Below are positions 21,701-28,200 of a stretch of DNA of 64,000 bases, piece after piece. Within the stretch, counting starts at the first letter, position 1, and each line of letters begins with the position of its first letter. The stretch comes from Bimastos eiseni. Its lineage: Eukaryota; Annelida; Clitellata; Crassiclitellata; Lumbricidae. Both the position numbers and the translations under genes were made by a program. Under the pieces are notes generated by a model. The model had not been told where the DNA came from. It saw nothing but the letters and a program-made list of their open reading frames with translations, and did not search any database. The DNA lies in the NCBI GenBank assembly GCA_959347315.1, contig OY365815.1, positions 13,990,959 through 14,054,958 on the forward strand. Reading direction: 5' to 3'.

Positions 21701-22338
21701 ATTAATAGTCTCACGAAAGCAGGAATCAAAGTAAATGAAGGCATGATAAACAGTCTCCGACTGGCTGAAAGCTTTGAACTCCTTATTAGATGCGGACCAG
21801 AACTACACGATTATTATTATTACACAGACTGAGGAAACAATTAGAAGATTTGGCCAAACGATCAACACAGACAAACAAAACAATGGCTGTTGAAAAGACC
21901 CAAAGAGACACCAATAACAATCAGGCGAGGGGATCATGAGGAATTCAGATAGGATTTGTGAAAAAGCAGTGTTTTCAGCTTTGAGTGAAAAACTAGTGGA
22001 CAGATAACAACTACAAGAGGAGAGGTCTTGGTGAGTGCACAGTCTGTCCAGAAGAGGTGTGCACTTGGATAAAAATCCTCAAAGACCCGATAGCTCTGCG
22101 TTCATGGCCCATAACCTAACAGGCAGCAGTAGGGATATTTTCTGAGCTACTGTGCTAATACTATTTGTTAACAGAACTAAGCATCTGATGGTAAATACCT
22201 TGCGTTGAGACATGCTGAAGTATCCTCGACGTCAGATAGCGAAGTTGGTGATAGTCTTCCGGTGTAAAGCTGGGAACTAGTGCAGTCTCTCGTGATGTCT
22301 GCTTCTCCAAGCTCTGGAACAGCACAGTCAGCCGAGCT
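94..22338 (-). CDS. AGTPBP1: AGTPBP1 / cytosolic carboxypeptidase 1 gene, partial (17 exons)
   Basis: This minus-strand gene encodes an M14-family zinc carboxypeptidase that trims glutamates from tubulin tails and other proteins in the cytoplasm. I read 17 exons, from high to low coordinate: 22338-22199, 18214-18147, 15904-15838, 14147-14001, 12962-12831, 12435-12304, 11623-11477, 10347-10114, 8583-8495, 7168-7067, 6445-5688, 5016-4879, 3894-3813, 2823-2667, 1714-1482, 651-498 and 165-94. Every junction is GT-AG and every codon phase fits its neighbour, giving about 950 codons without a stop. The order of conserved blocks follows vertebrate CCP1: helical ARM-like repeats, variable linker, N-terminal beta-sandwich, then the HPGE zinc motif. 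The first coding exon is missing (the first exon seen starts at the third base of a codon). The C-terminal catalytic part, with the third zinc ligand and the catalytic Glu, lies beyond base 1. Identity is from remembered family sequence, with no search run. Confidence 0.93.
305..492. repeat. 38-bp minisatellite beside a splice donor
   Basis: About five copies of a 38-base unit (ACATTCCTGAAGATCACAAG plus ACAATGGGAATTCTTAAA) end within a few bases of the donor of AGTPBP1 exon p. Confidence 0.9.
498..651 (-). CDS. AGTPBP1: AGTPBP1 exon p
   Basis: It reads [20 protein letters not shown], then [12 protein letters not shown]. Vertebrate CCP1 has the same 14-residue spacing from the preceding LQ to IYFR. 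It ends ATGA|GTGAGA, and a 38-base minisatellite begins a few bases into the intron. Confidence 0.93.
731..1079 (-). repeat. Dispersed repeat, pair with 48105
   Basis: In minus orientation it shares AGCAAAACGACAATCGACC and CTAACTAAAAAC, plus CAGAAAATC and CGAGTCCGAG-type motifs, with 48105-48470. It is AT-rich and has no ORF. It may be another MITE; ends were not resolved. Confidence 0.5.
1188..1413 (-). mobile_element. tRNA-derived SINE, family 1, copy 1
   Basis: The minus strand starts with a tRNA-like head, with an A-box-like segment resembling GGCCGATCGGTTAG. It ends with an A/T-rich tail (AAATTTCTGTAATAATAATAAATAAA). In this copy the B box is eroded. It lies in an AGTPBP1 intron, sense to the gene. 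Confidence 0.75.
1482..1714 (-). CDS. AGTPBP1: AGTPBP1 exon o
   Basis: It reads [28 protein letters not shown] and [12 protein letters not shown], conserved blocks at the sandwich-to-catalytic-domain boundary. The acceptor is TTTGTTACAG| and the donor CTTCAG|GTGGGC. A SINE copy (1188-1413) sits just inside the next intron. Confidence 0.95.
2038..2160 (-). pseudogene. Non-LTR reverse transcriptase fragment
   Basis: The minus strand reads [20 protein letters not shown] and LTWNEH, the LGIxxDxxLTWxxH block found after the RT core. It runs straight into an ATT repeat. A 22-base minisatellite adjoins it upstream. Confidence 0.55.
2160..2300. repeat. 22-bp minisatellite
   Basis: Six or so near-perfect copies of GGTGATGAAAGGGGGCTGGT type. 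The high identity suggests recent expansion. Confidence 0.9.
2400..2625 (+). pseudogene. Non-LTR retrotransposon 3' end
   Basis: It reads [20 protein letters not shown], then [13 protein letters not shown], the ALGPxxWNxLPxxLR C-terminal signature of LINE ORF2 proteins. A short UTR and a tail of TTGA repeats follow. This is a 5'-truncated insertion. Confidence 0.65.
2667..2823 (-). CDS. AGTPBP1: AGTPBP1 exon n
   Basis: It reads [20 protein letters not shown], then [10 protein letters not shown] and [12 protein letters not shown]. This is the EYDL-L-D-N----QWFYF signature of cytosolic carboxypeptidases. Phase is 0 in and 1 out (TTTG|GTACAC). Confidence 0.95.
2824..3812. other. AGTPBP1 intron, nothing recognised
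   Basis: AT-rich intron between exons m and n. I see no repeat or gene beyond short AT-rich words. Confidence 0.6.
3813..3894 (-). CDS. AGTPBP1: AGTPBP1 exon m
   Basis: It reads [17 protein letters not shown], the FESGNLRKA motif that opens the CCP-specific N-terminal beta-sandwich. Boundaries are AATGTAG| and CCAG|GTAGCT. At 82 bases it is too short to stand out as an ORF. Confidence 0.93.
4101..4560. mobile_element. hAT-like MITE, 460 bp
   Basis: The ends are inverted: TAGGGCTGTACCGAATA at left and TATTCGGTACAGCCCTA at right. Flanks GTTATAAT and GTTATTAG agree at six of eight positions, as for an old 8-bp target duplication. Internal ATTCGGCCGAAT motifs repeat near both ends. No ORF. It lies in an AGTPBP1 intron. 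Confidence 0.75.
4879..5016 (-). CDS. AGTPBP1: AGTPBP1 exon l
   Basis: It reads [20 protein letters not shown], then VYDLDAIVS and NDDELR. The EDI-R-I--VVYDLD block is a CCP1 signature just before the N-terminal beta-sandwich. The acceptor TTGTAG|GCAG was chosen over one 29 bases upstream because only it fits the phase-2 end of the preceding exon. Confidence 0.9.
5180..5235. repeat. 12-bp tandem repeat
   Basis: ACCACTGCAATA is repeated about four times in the intron upstream of exon l. Confidence 0.85.
5688..6445 (-). CDS. AGTPBP1: AGTPBP1 exon k (long linker exon)
   Basis: This is the largest exon, 758 bases. Its first two thirds are serine- and lysine-rich low-complexity linker ([14 protein letters not shown] among them). 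The end carries the conserved [16 protein letters not shown] and TYPELYGHR block and KKLGIQR. Phase is 0 in and 2 out (CCAGAG|GTCAGC). The linker is expected to vary, so the length is not unusual. Confidence 0.9.
6446..8494. other. AGTPBP1 introns flanking exon j
   Basis: Apart from exon j (7067-7168), this is AT-rich intron. No repeat is visible and no ORF looks coding. Confidence 0.6.
7067..7168 (-). CDS. AGTPBP1: AGTPBP1 exon j
   Basis: It reads [20 protein letters not shown] and ends in FSELYEYD. The DLxMYxxxFxEL pattern matches the family. Exactly 34 codons, phase 0 at both ends, donor GAC|GTAAGT. Confidence 0.87.
8495..8583 (-). CDS. AGTPBP1: AGTPBP1 exon i (acidic linker)
   Basis: It reads [20 protein letters not shown], an acidic stretch like the Asp/Glu-rich linker after the helical region in vertebrates. 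Boundaries are TTGTACAG| and TCTGAT|GTAAGT, phase 1 in and 0 out. Confidence 0.85.
8916..9139 (-). mobile_element. tRNA-derived SINE, family 1, copy 2
   Basis: It has the same head and body as the other copies, with tail AAATTTCAGAATAAAAATAAAATAA. The B box (GGTTTGAGCC) is degenerate. It is followed on the plus strand by AT microsatellite sequence. Confidence 0.75.
9262..9315. repeat. AT microsatellite
   Basis: TATATA run downstream of SINE copy 2. Confidence 0.9.
9707..9774 (-). mobile_element. tRNA-derived SINE, family 1, partial
   Basis: Only the tail-side body remains (GCAATTGC-TGCGCC region and TCAGAAGTGCACA on the plus strand). The tRNA head is missing. Confidence 0.5.
9800..10085 (-). 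pseudogene. LINE ORF2 C-terminal fragment, frameshifted
   Basis: The minus strand reads [20 protein letters not shown], then [13 protein letters not shown]. After a frameshift it continues as [13 protein letters not shown]. GRPRxxWMDxI and the WR...VTR end are typical of LINE ORF2 tails. It lies just inside the intron after AGTPBP1 exon h. Confidence 0.7.
10114..10347 (-). CDS. AGTPBP1: AGTPBP1 exon h
   Basis: It reads [20 protein letters not shown] and later [14 protein letters not shown]. The IMRKCFPKNRLP block is nearly invariant in CCP1. The acceptor has a long pyrimidine run (TTTTCTTCTCTTCAG), and the donor is CAAG|GTATGA. A LINE remnant lies just inside the next intron (9800-10085). 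Confidence 0.93.
10815..10985. repeat. Dispersed repeat shared with 42555
   Basis: TTAACAGGAGTCCAGCCTAA, CAAGGCGTCCACCTGT and GGGAGCAGAAGGC match 42555-42740 closely. The other copy has an AAT run on its left, as for a retroposon in minus orientation. Confidence 0.55.
11477..11623 (-). CDS. AGTPBP1: AGTPBP1 exon g
   Basis: It reads [19 protein letters not shown], then [11 protein letters not shown] and KNLTNI. The DWHxxD block is a strong CCP1 marker. Phase 1 at both ends; the acceptor after CCTGCAG restores the Lys codon seen in the family. Confidence 0.92.
12304..12435 (-). CDS. AGTPBP1: AGTPBP1 exon f
   Basis: It reads [18 protein letters not shown] and ends in [10 protein letters not shown]. 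The SLGKNG-type block is well conserved in the family. Boundaries are TTTTCCAG| and TCCA|GTTAGT, phase 1 at both ends. Confidence 0.9.
12506..12787. repeat. GTAT/GT microsatellite filling an intron
   Basis: TGTATGTA and TGTG runs cover about 280 of the 395 intron bases between AGTPBP1 exons e and f. The long periodic ORFs here are artefacts of the repeat. Confidence 0.95.
12831..12962 (-). CDS. AGTPBP1: AGTPBP1 exon e
   Basis: It reads [20 protein letters not shown] and then [15 protein letters not shown], matching the KFGVKAR block of vertebrate CCP1. Phase 1 at both ends. The downstream intron is 395 bases and is mostly tetranucleotide repeat. Confidence 0.9.
13240..13575 (+). pseudogene. 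LINE 3' end with ATT tail
   Basis: [20 protein letters not shown] and SYLF are the usual RT C-terminus. The UTR (CAGCGCCCTTTCTTTCGGC) and an ATT tail follow. The same UTR recurs at 33460-33535. Part of the upstream segment recurs near 62930. Confidence 0.65.
13727..13958 (-). mobile_element. tRNA-derived SINE, family 1, copy 3
   Basis: This is a full copy with readable Pol III boxes on the minus strand (GGCCGATTGGTTAG; GGGTTCAACCC). It carries an insertion that makes a 31-base perfect palindrome at 13829-13859. It sits directly beside AGTPBP1 exon d. Confidence 0.8.
14001..14147 (-). CDS. AGTPBP1: AGTPBP1 exon d
   Basis: It reads [20 protein letters not shown] and later [14 protein letters not shown], the region of vertebrate CCP1 ending in the conserved GPKD. 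Phase is 1 in and 1 out over 147 bases. The junction with the next exon forms the Asp of GPKD. Confidence 0.9.
14243..14378. mobile_element. hAT-like MITE, 136 bp
   Basis: Terminal inverted repeats CAGGGCTTGAAG and CTTCAAGCCCTG are flanked by GTCCTCAA and GGCCTCAA, which agree at seven of eight bases. No ORF. It is in the AGTPBP1 intron upstream of exon d. Confidence 0.75.
14379..15837. other. AGTPBP1 intron, mostly featureless
   Basis: ACCACTACTA trinucleotide-like sequence lies at 14570-14660. Otherwise nothing recognised. Confidence 0.6.
15838..15904 (-). CDS. AGTPBP1: AGTPBP1 exon c
   Basis: It reads [20 protein letters not shown] and aligns with the block ending in a conserved ILxELV in vertebrate CCP1. 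Boundaries are TTTATAG| and ATAA|GTGAGT. Phase is 0 in and 1 out, so the junction makes an Asn codon before NGKRLS. Confidence 0.87.
16045..16515. repeat. 30-31-bp minisatellite
   Basis: About 15 diverged copies of CAACCACTCATAGCAGTTCA plus ATGATAAAAG lie in the intron between AGTPBP1 exons b and c. Confidence 0.9.
17181..17621. mobile_element. hAT-like MITE, second copy, left end lost
   Basis: It matches 4101-4560 in the same orientation through the body (GAGCAAAAGTTTCA, GTACACTCGATATAGCA) and the right end (TATTCGGTACAGCC). The left terminus is replaced by unrelated sequence. Confidence 0.7.
18147..18214 (-). CDS. AGTPBP1: AGTPBP1 exon b
   Basis: It reads [19 protein letters not shown] and ends CTCGAG|GTAAGT. 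The acceptor GCTTGAAG|AG was preferred over one 25 bases upstream. Only this choice matches the phase-1 end of the previous exon and restores the family spacing after the TQ residues. Confidence 0.85.
18500..18715 (-). mobile_element. tRNA-derived SINE, second family
   Basis: The minus strand has a head with GGCCCGGTGGTGTGGGGGTGG (A-box region), then CAGGTTCGAATC (B box). The body follows with GTGACCCTGGATAAGTTGC and ATGGGAAACCACC. Both body motifs are familiar from invertebrate SINEs. Confidence 0.65.
18881..19088 (-). mobile_element. tRNA-derived SINE, family 1, copy 4
   Basis: It shares body and head with the other copies but is more diverged: the B-box region reads GGTTCCACCC, and a stretch before it is deleted. 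Confidence 0.7.
19630..19735 (+). pseudogene. Possible LINE 3' end
   Basis: It encodes [15 protein letters not shown] before a stop, like the final helix of LINE ORF2. TTATG repeats follow. Short and weak. Confidence 0.35.
19745..19865 (-). mobile_element. tRNA-like SINE or tRNA pseudogene
   Basis: The minus strand reads TTGGTGTACCGGATCATC, then GGGTTCAGATCC at B-box spacing. No acceptor stem can be paired, so this is not a functional tRNA gene. Confidence 0.4.
20315..20418. repeat. 15-bp minisatellite
   Basis: GCATTGTGCAAACGA is repeated about seven times. Because 15 is a multiple of three, both strands stay open. Confidence 0.9.
21650..21960 (+). pseudogene. Reverse transcriptase core fragment
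   Basis: Across frames it reads [19 protein letters not shown], then [22 protein letters not shown] and [11 protein letters not shown]. The second piece is the usual follow-on to the YADD box; the YADD itself is eroded. Several frameshifts are present. Confidence 0.5.
22199..22338 (-). CDS. AGTPBP1: AGTPBP1 exon a (N-terminal helical region)
   Basis: This exon reads [12 protein letters not shown], then [15 protein letters not shown], and matches the N-terminal helices of CCP1. The acceptor is TTTTCAG. The donor CAAG|GTATTT leaves phase 1, which joins the next exon as a Glu codon. It begins with the last base of a codon, so an unseen upstream exon must end in phase 2. A short-period ATGTAATCC array starts just upstream in the preceding intron. 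Confidence 0.85.
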
Positions 22339-22354
22339 CTGAAAACCAGACAGC

Positions 22355-22580
22355 GAAAGACATGTAACGTAATGCTATGTAATCGTCCGTTCCATAACAT
22401 CCTATGAAATGTCATCCAATGTAATGTAATCCAATGTAATGTCATCCTAGGTTAAGTAATCCTATGTAATGTAATCTCATGTACCGTAAAATGTAATTCT
22501 ATGTAATGCTATGTAATCCTATGTAATGTAATCCTGTTTAAAGTGATCATGTGCAATGTCACTCAAAGCAATGCAATCTT
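22355..22580. repeat. Cryptic ATGTAATCCT-type repeat
   Basis: Diverged 5- and 10-base units (ATGTA, ATCCT) begin just upstream of AGTPBP1 exon a. Confidence 0.8.
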
Positions 22581-24104
22581 GTATTGTTAGTTTTTCAAAT
22601 GCAACACGTTGCATAGATCAATACATTGAATTGTGCATTACAACAGATATTATATAAAAAAATTATATATATATATATACCATATATATATATATATATA
22701 CATACACACCATCATGTAACAGTAAATTTCTTATGCATTAGACTTACTCCTGGAACAGTTATCCACATACAGATTTTTACAATACTCTGTCTGACAAAAA
22801 GCCCATTACAAAAATGCTTTGTTTACCATAAGTAGCAACATCTAAGTTTTCTTATACAGTAACGTATACAGCACTGTTGTATAGGAGGATCTTGAGAGGA
22901 TCCTGACAGGTGCCGCATAAATAACAAGATGAATAAACAGCAGTAGCAGACTTATGAGGGGCTGCCAGGACGCAAACCCCTCAACATGTCAAAGCAACAG
23001 CTTTCCCAAAATGTTTCTCATCACACTTAACAGCAGACAGTGACATATGACAGTGTGTGTCACGCAGCCCAGAAGTAGCCTGACGATGCTATGGAAACTG
23101 TCATAATTACATTACATTACATGCAGGATCCGCTACCACTATTTTGCCCTCAACTTCAAATCACACGTAACGAGATCATAATGACTTCAGAAGTGTCGTG
23201 GTTGCGGGAGCCCCCATCCAGAACAACCTAACTCATATGGCATTCGCAATCACTACTTAAGGTCAATCAATCAATTCAGAATAGGACAATAAAGTGCCAT
23301 TAGACCTATCCACATAACTGAGCAAGTCATGGATAGTCTAGGGCCTAGGGTAATGTATTCATATTTGGAAGTATATTAGAACTCTCTTGCTTGCAGAATC
23401 ATAACTTAGATTGACTTCTAAAAAAGTAATCCGCAGACAGTTTTCCACTGTCGATATTCGAACTCTTCTGCCTGCAAAATCTTAACTGCTGTTCCACATA
23501 TGAGTACATGACCTTAGACTATCCATGACTTGCTCCCTTACCTGGATAAGTTTCAAGGAACAGCGTTGTTGCTTCATGTTGTATTCTGAAAAGATTATCT
23601 TTGTTTTTTCTGCATATCAGACATTGTATGTATGCCTACACTTTTCACAAGAGACAGAATGTCTAGTAACCAATGTTAAATCAATGTTGTTTAATAAAGA
23701 GAATAGTATTTCTCTGAATCTTTTACCACACATGTCTATCTGGTTGTGAATATCCATCTGTTACAACGGCTAGCATTATAATCTTCTCTAAATATGAATG
23801 CAATAATAATATTATTGCATAAATATATAATTGCCATACAGAGAACATAATTTTTATGTGCTTGCCAGAGGCATCTACACCAGCAATTCCCAACCTGTGG
23901 CCAATGACTCATGCCAGTTCGTGAACCCTTGGCTTCTGGTCCGCAAAGCGAATCAAGTAAAAGAAATTTATAAAAGTCATTACAAAATAAATTATGTGCA
24001 AGGCAATCTTAGATGGCAATATAGTCATACAAATGTCTAAACATGCGTTCAAATCAATTTGAATACATATTTAAGGTGATTGAAAAAGGAAAATAGTAAA
24101 TAAT
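22581..24104. other. Intron or 5' region of AGTPBP1
   Basis: An AT microsatellite is at 22657-22700. A block at 23530-23577 has a good minus-strand donor (ATCCAG|GTAAGG) and could be a noncoding first exon. No frame of it joins exon a. Confidence 0.4.
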
Positions 24105-25385
24105 TGGGCACTGGTACAGCTGCAATGGAAAAATCCTGTTGCAATGGAAAACATCTGCTTCAATTGACAAATTCAGCTGCAATGGACAAATACAGCTGCA
24201 ATGGACAAATTCTGCTGCAATGGACAAATTTCGCTTCAATGGACAAATTATGGTGCAATAGAAAAATCATGCTGCAAATGTCAAATTCTGCTGCCATGGA
24301 CAAATTCTGCTTCAATGGACAAATTCTGATGCAATGGACAAGTTCTGCTGCAATGGACATATTCAGTTGCAATGGACATATTCAGTTGCAATGGACATAT
24401 TCCGCTTCAATGGACAAATTATGGTGCAACAGAAAAATCATGCTGCAAATGACAAATTCTGCTGCAACTGACAAATTCTGCTGCAATGGACAAATTCTGG
24501 TGCAACAGAAAAATCATGCTGCAATTGACAAATTCAGCTGCAATGGACAAGTTTTGCTTCAATGGACAAATTCTGGTGCAATAGAAAAAAACTGACCAAT
24601 TGACAAATTCTGCTGCAATGGACAAATTCAGTTGCAATGGACAAGTTCTGCTTCAATGGACAAATTCTGGTGCAAAAAAATAATGGTGCAATTGGCAAAT
24701 TCTGCTTCAGTGGACAAATTCGGGTGTAATAGAAAAATAATGCTGTAACTGACAAATTTTGCTGAAATGAACAAATTAAGTTGCAATGGACAAGTTCTGC
24801 TTCAATGGACAAGTTCTGCTTCAATGGACAAATTGTGCTGAAATGGACAAATTCTGGTGCAATAGAAAAATAATTCTGCAATTTGAAAATTCTGCTGCAA
24901 TGGACAAATTCTGCCTCAATGGACAAGTTTTGCCTCAATTGACAAGTTCTGCTTGAATGGACAAATTCTGGTGCAATTGAAAAATAATGCTGCAATTGAC
25001 AAATTCTGCTGCAATGGACAAATTCTGCTTCAATGGACAAATTCTGGTGCAATAGAAAAATAATGCTGCAATGGACAAATTCTGCTGCAATGGACAAATT
25101 CTGCTGCAATGGACAAATTCTGCTGCAATAGAAAAATAATGCTGCAACTGACGAATTTTGTTGAAATGAACAAATTCAGTTGCAATGGACAAGTTCTGCT
25201 TCAATGGACAAATTCTGGTGCAACAGAAAAATCATGCTGCAATTGAAATAATCTTGCTGCAATGGACAAATTCAGTTGCAATGGACACGTTCTGCTTCAA
25301 TGGACAAGTTCTGCTTCAATGGACAAATTCTGGTGCAACAGAAAAATCATGCTGCAATTGAAATAATCCTGCTGTAGTGAAAAAA
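24105..25385. repeat. 19-bp minisatellite, about 1.3 kb
   Basis: Roughly 65 copies of TGCTGCAATGGACAAATTC, with variants TGCTTCAATGG and GTGCAATAGAAAAAT, form one array. Long ORFs of 163 and 191 codons arise because the unit lacks stops in several frames; I do not regard them as genes. Confidence 0.95.
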
Positions 25386-25482
25386 TCCTCCTGCTAGTTC
25401 ATGCTAAAAGGTTGGGAAGTGCTAACCTACAGAAAACATACTTGCTAATCCGGCAAGCGTCATTCCACATGGACGCACTTAC

Positions 25483-25595
25483 CATTCTCTTATAAACCTT
25501 GTATCAGTTAGATGTACGAGAGGCGCTTTTGAGGAGTCCTTTAGAGTGCCAGGGAAATGCTCAGTTACCAACACATACATGCGAACTTCAGTAAT
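25483..25595 (-). CDS. Candidate exon of an unrecognised minus-strand gene
   Basis: It reads EVRMYVLVTEHFPGTLKDSS, then APLVHLTDTRFIRE, and ends at a strong donor, AATG|GTAAGT. Two acceptors are possible: CAATAG (exon start 25595, phase 0) or CTGAAG (start 25585, phase 1). The second would join in frame to the exon at 26441-26587. The 19-base minisatellite begins about 100 bases downstream in the presumed intron. Confidence 0.4.
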
Positions 25596-25726
25596 CTATT
25601 GAAGAGGTCATACCTTCCAATGAGGCTTGAGCAATGAATAGAAGAAGGCAGATGATCACGCCATCCGCACTTTTTATAATGACACAGTGCATCCCACAAC
25701 AGCCTCGACCATGCACCGAGTGTAAC

Positions 25727-25820
25727 TACAAGAACGATCTATGCAAATCAGAAACACTGATCCCACGTGTAATACAAGCCGTGAGGAGTTGCGTCCGGTG
25801 TTTAATCGGGACTGACAACT
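25727..25820 (-). other. Possible terminal coding exon, weak
   Basis: After TTTTCAG the minus strand reads LSVPIKHRTQLLTACITRGI, then SVSDLHRSFL and a TAG stop near 25727. It looks protein-like, but its phase (0) does not fit the candidate exon at 26441-26587, and no good donor follows. It may be chance. Confidence 0.2.
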
Positions 25821-25924
25821 GAAAACATGGGTTGCAATTGAAAACATCTTGCACAAACAACTGTCGGCAAAAACGAAGAATCTTTAATTTAAAATGAACA
25901 AGAAGAAGGCAAGAAGCAATAAGG

Positions 25925-26110
25925 GCGTAGCGTAATGGATAACACACTGGTAAAGAGAGCATTAGGCACGGAGATCGATTCCCGCTACGGTGCTACCCCA
26001 TAAAGGTTTATTAGTCCTTCCATTCGCTAGGCGGCATTGGTTAAATTAGATGTAGGACGTGGTCGTGATGGACGTGGTCTTGCATGGCTGCCGTATAATT
26101 AAATTCCACT
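25925..26110 (+). mobile_element. tRNA-Arg-like SINE
   Basis: The head GCGTAGCGTAATGGATAAC resembles the 5' half of tRNA-Arg, and GAGATCGATTCCC serves as the B box. The anticodon region does not fold properly. An unrelated body (ATTAGTCCTTCCATTCGC...) follows. It is a SINE or retro-pseudogene, not an active tRNA. Confidence 0.5.
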
Positions 26111-26440
26111 TCTGTAACAACTTGTGATCATTATTTTGTTTGACCTCTTCATATGCACATTCACACAATACTGTACTTGCAATTGTACAGCTGTCAGTTT
26201 CAAGCTAATAAACGAAGATTCTAGCTCGGTATGTCAGTTTGAATTTAATAAACAAAGAATTACATCGAATTTATTATTTCAGACAGGTCATCATCTGCAA
26301 AGCGAAGACTAGTTTAAAAAATAGAGAAGAAGAAACAGGCAAGAAACAAAAAGAACAAATTGCAAGAAAATGCAACAGGCATCAAGAAATAAGTAGGAAG
26401 TAGCAAACAAGGCACCAGTTTACACCACAGAGAGACTGAC

Positions 26441-26587
26441 CAGTCACGTGGTCAAGGATGGACACATAAAACGTCAACCTGTTGACCTCTGAACAGACTC
26501 TGGCTTCAATCTCAACTACCACATGAATTTCGGTTCCGTTATGTAAGTACACACCCACCACTTGTAACCCCTTCGCCACCACCTCAT
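26441..26587 (-). CDS. Candidate exon of an unrecognised minus-strand gene
   Basis: The acceptor is excellent (CCTTTGCCTCTGCCTCAG) and the donor is ACTG|GTCAGT. The 147-base exon, phase 1 at both ends, reads EVVAKGLQVVGVYLHNGTEI, then VVVEIEARV and TFYVSILDHVT. Alternating hydrophobic residues suggest beta-sheet. It does not match any part of AGTPBP1 that I know. It could join the block at 25483-25585, where the phases fit. Confidence 0.45.
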
Positions 26588-26944
26588 CTGAGGCAGAGGC
26601 AAAGGGATCGTTAGGTGCTCATAAAAAACCTCTGCATCTGGCTACATCCACCGTTAATTAAAACACAGCCATCTGCCTCTGTATAAACACACCAGGTTAC
26701 TGGTGTGATTACTCCACTGGAATAATCTTGAGGTATACGAATTAGTAAAAGTTACAACTGCATACACATAATTATATCATAGTTGGGTAACTCATCGATT
26801 AGATTCTAATCGATCAGCTAATTGATTATAAAACACATCTCATTCCAATTATTATCAATTAACAATTCAAAAATTCATGACCATCATTGATATATATATA
26901 AATACATATATATATATACAATACAAAGTGTAACACACACAAAT

Positions 26945-27055
26945 ATATACATATATCCCAGACATATACATAAACCCAATATATATACATATATCCCAGA
27001 CATATACATAAACCCAATATATATACATATATCCCAGACATATACATAAACCCAA
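26945..27055. repeat. 39-bp tandem repeat
   Basis: About three near-perfect copies of CAGACATATACATAAACCC plus AATATATATACATATATCC. Confidence 0.85.
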
Positions 27056-27102
27056 ATTTATATAGGCTTAAATGTGCTATTATATAGTTGTATATAACTC
27101 AG

Positions 27103-27344
27103 ATTTATTTATTTATATTTATTTATTCTGAAATTTGATATCGTCCTTCTTCCAACATTTTTTGCTCAAAGTGCATACACGCCTCGACGGTGCAATTGCA
27201 GTTGTACAGCAGAGCAATTGTGCTCGAAGGACTTGCTCAAGGTCCCTACACAGTGACTCTTCGGACGAGAGTCGAACCCGCTCACTCAGCGCACACTGAA
27301 CGTTACGGGCCGACCGCTCCAACCAATCAGCCACCGTGCCACAC
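27103..27344 (-). mobile_element. tRNA-derived SINE, family 1, copy 5
   Basis: This is the best-preserved copy. On the minus strand: GGTGGCTGATTGGTTGGAGC as A-box region, GGGTTCGACTC as B box, and a tail of AAATTTCAGAATAAATAAA type. The spacing between the boxes suggests a type II (Ser/Leu-like) tRNA ancestor; that assignment is inference. Confidence 0.8.
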
Positions 27345-27544
27345 AGATGTAGAATACATGCTGAGTAGCGGCAAATAATATATATTTTGTTTCATATACA
27401 GTATGTAGGTTTTTAAACACATAGGTATAGAGATGATATTACATAATCATAGTCTAGGTAAACAGATGCAAATAACTAATATTACAGTTGCAGCGCTATA
27501 TGCAGGACTTCCTGCACATGTATTATATTATACACAGAATATAT

Positions 27545-27582
27545 ATAACACATATACTTAAAATATATAAATATATATATAC

Positions 27583-27616
<34 letters not shown>
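27545..27616. repeat. AT microsatellite
   Basis: TATATA run, partly interrupted. Confidence 0.85.
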
Positions 27617-27617
<1 letters not shown>

Positions 27618-28099
27618 GTAAATGTGCTAAAGATACCTACGTTTACCAAAATTCAGGAATAGAAAAGATGTATTATATATAGATCCCAACATGCTCAAAC
27701 GCAATGTTCAGTAGCATCAGACACAGATGAATCTAACCATATGACTTTTATAGCACTGCTATCATAACACCGCAGTAGACGTCAGTCAATGGCATATCGA
27801 CATCCAGCCACAAAATGTAAGAGGTTAGTTCAACCAGGCAGGTATAAAGACACACTAAGCAGGAGAAGTAGTGGTCAGAACACACTTACATATAAACATC
27901 CACGATAACAGCTTAAACACTACTGCTAATTGACGCTGTTGATATTATGCTCAAAGACAGCAAATGTAATTGAATTGAGAAATTATGTAGCACCACTTCA
28001 AGATGAGCTAATAAGAGGTGCTCTATATGCTGGGGATAAACGGTGTTAAATGTAATTCCGAACAGAAAGTTAATCAAGTAATCATAAGGGTAATTGTAA

Positions 28100-28200
28100 G
28101 CTCCAAACTTCTAAAGCGCCACTCGAAAGCCAAGCACAGGGCACTAGCTTATTCATGGGTGCTGCATCCAGTCAGAGGGCTGTCCATAGGGTAATAAAAA
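28100..28200. repeat. Dispersed repeat shared with 41690 and 45065
   Basis: CAAACTTCTAAAGCGCCACT and GGGCACTAGCTTATTC are shared with 41690-41760 and 45065-45160. It is probably a LINE 3' end. Confidence 0.5.

Noticed and set aside
23530..23577. Candidate first coding exon of AGTPBP1 starting ATGAAGCAACAACGC
   Set aside because: It ends in phase 0, while exon a needs a phase-2 predecessor. The joined frame would not read the conserved sequence. It could still be noncoding.
24104..25109. 163- and 191-codon ORFs on opposite strands
   Set aside because: Both arise from the 19-bp minisatellite. No start context, homology or codon bias favours either.
24105..25385. CRISPR-like regularity of short repeats
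   Set aside because: There are no distinct spacers; units are contiguous and diverged, and the genome is eukaryotic.
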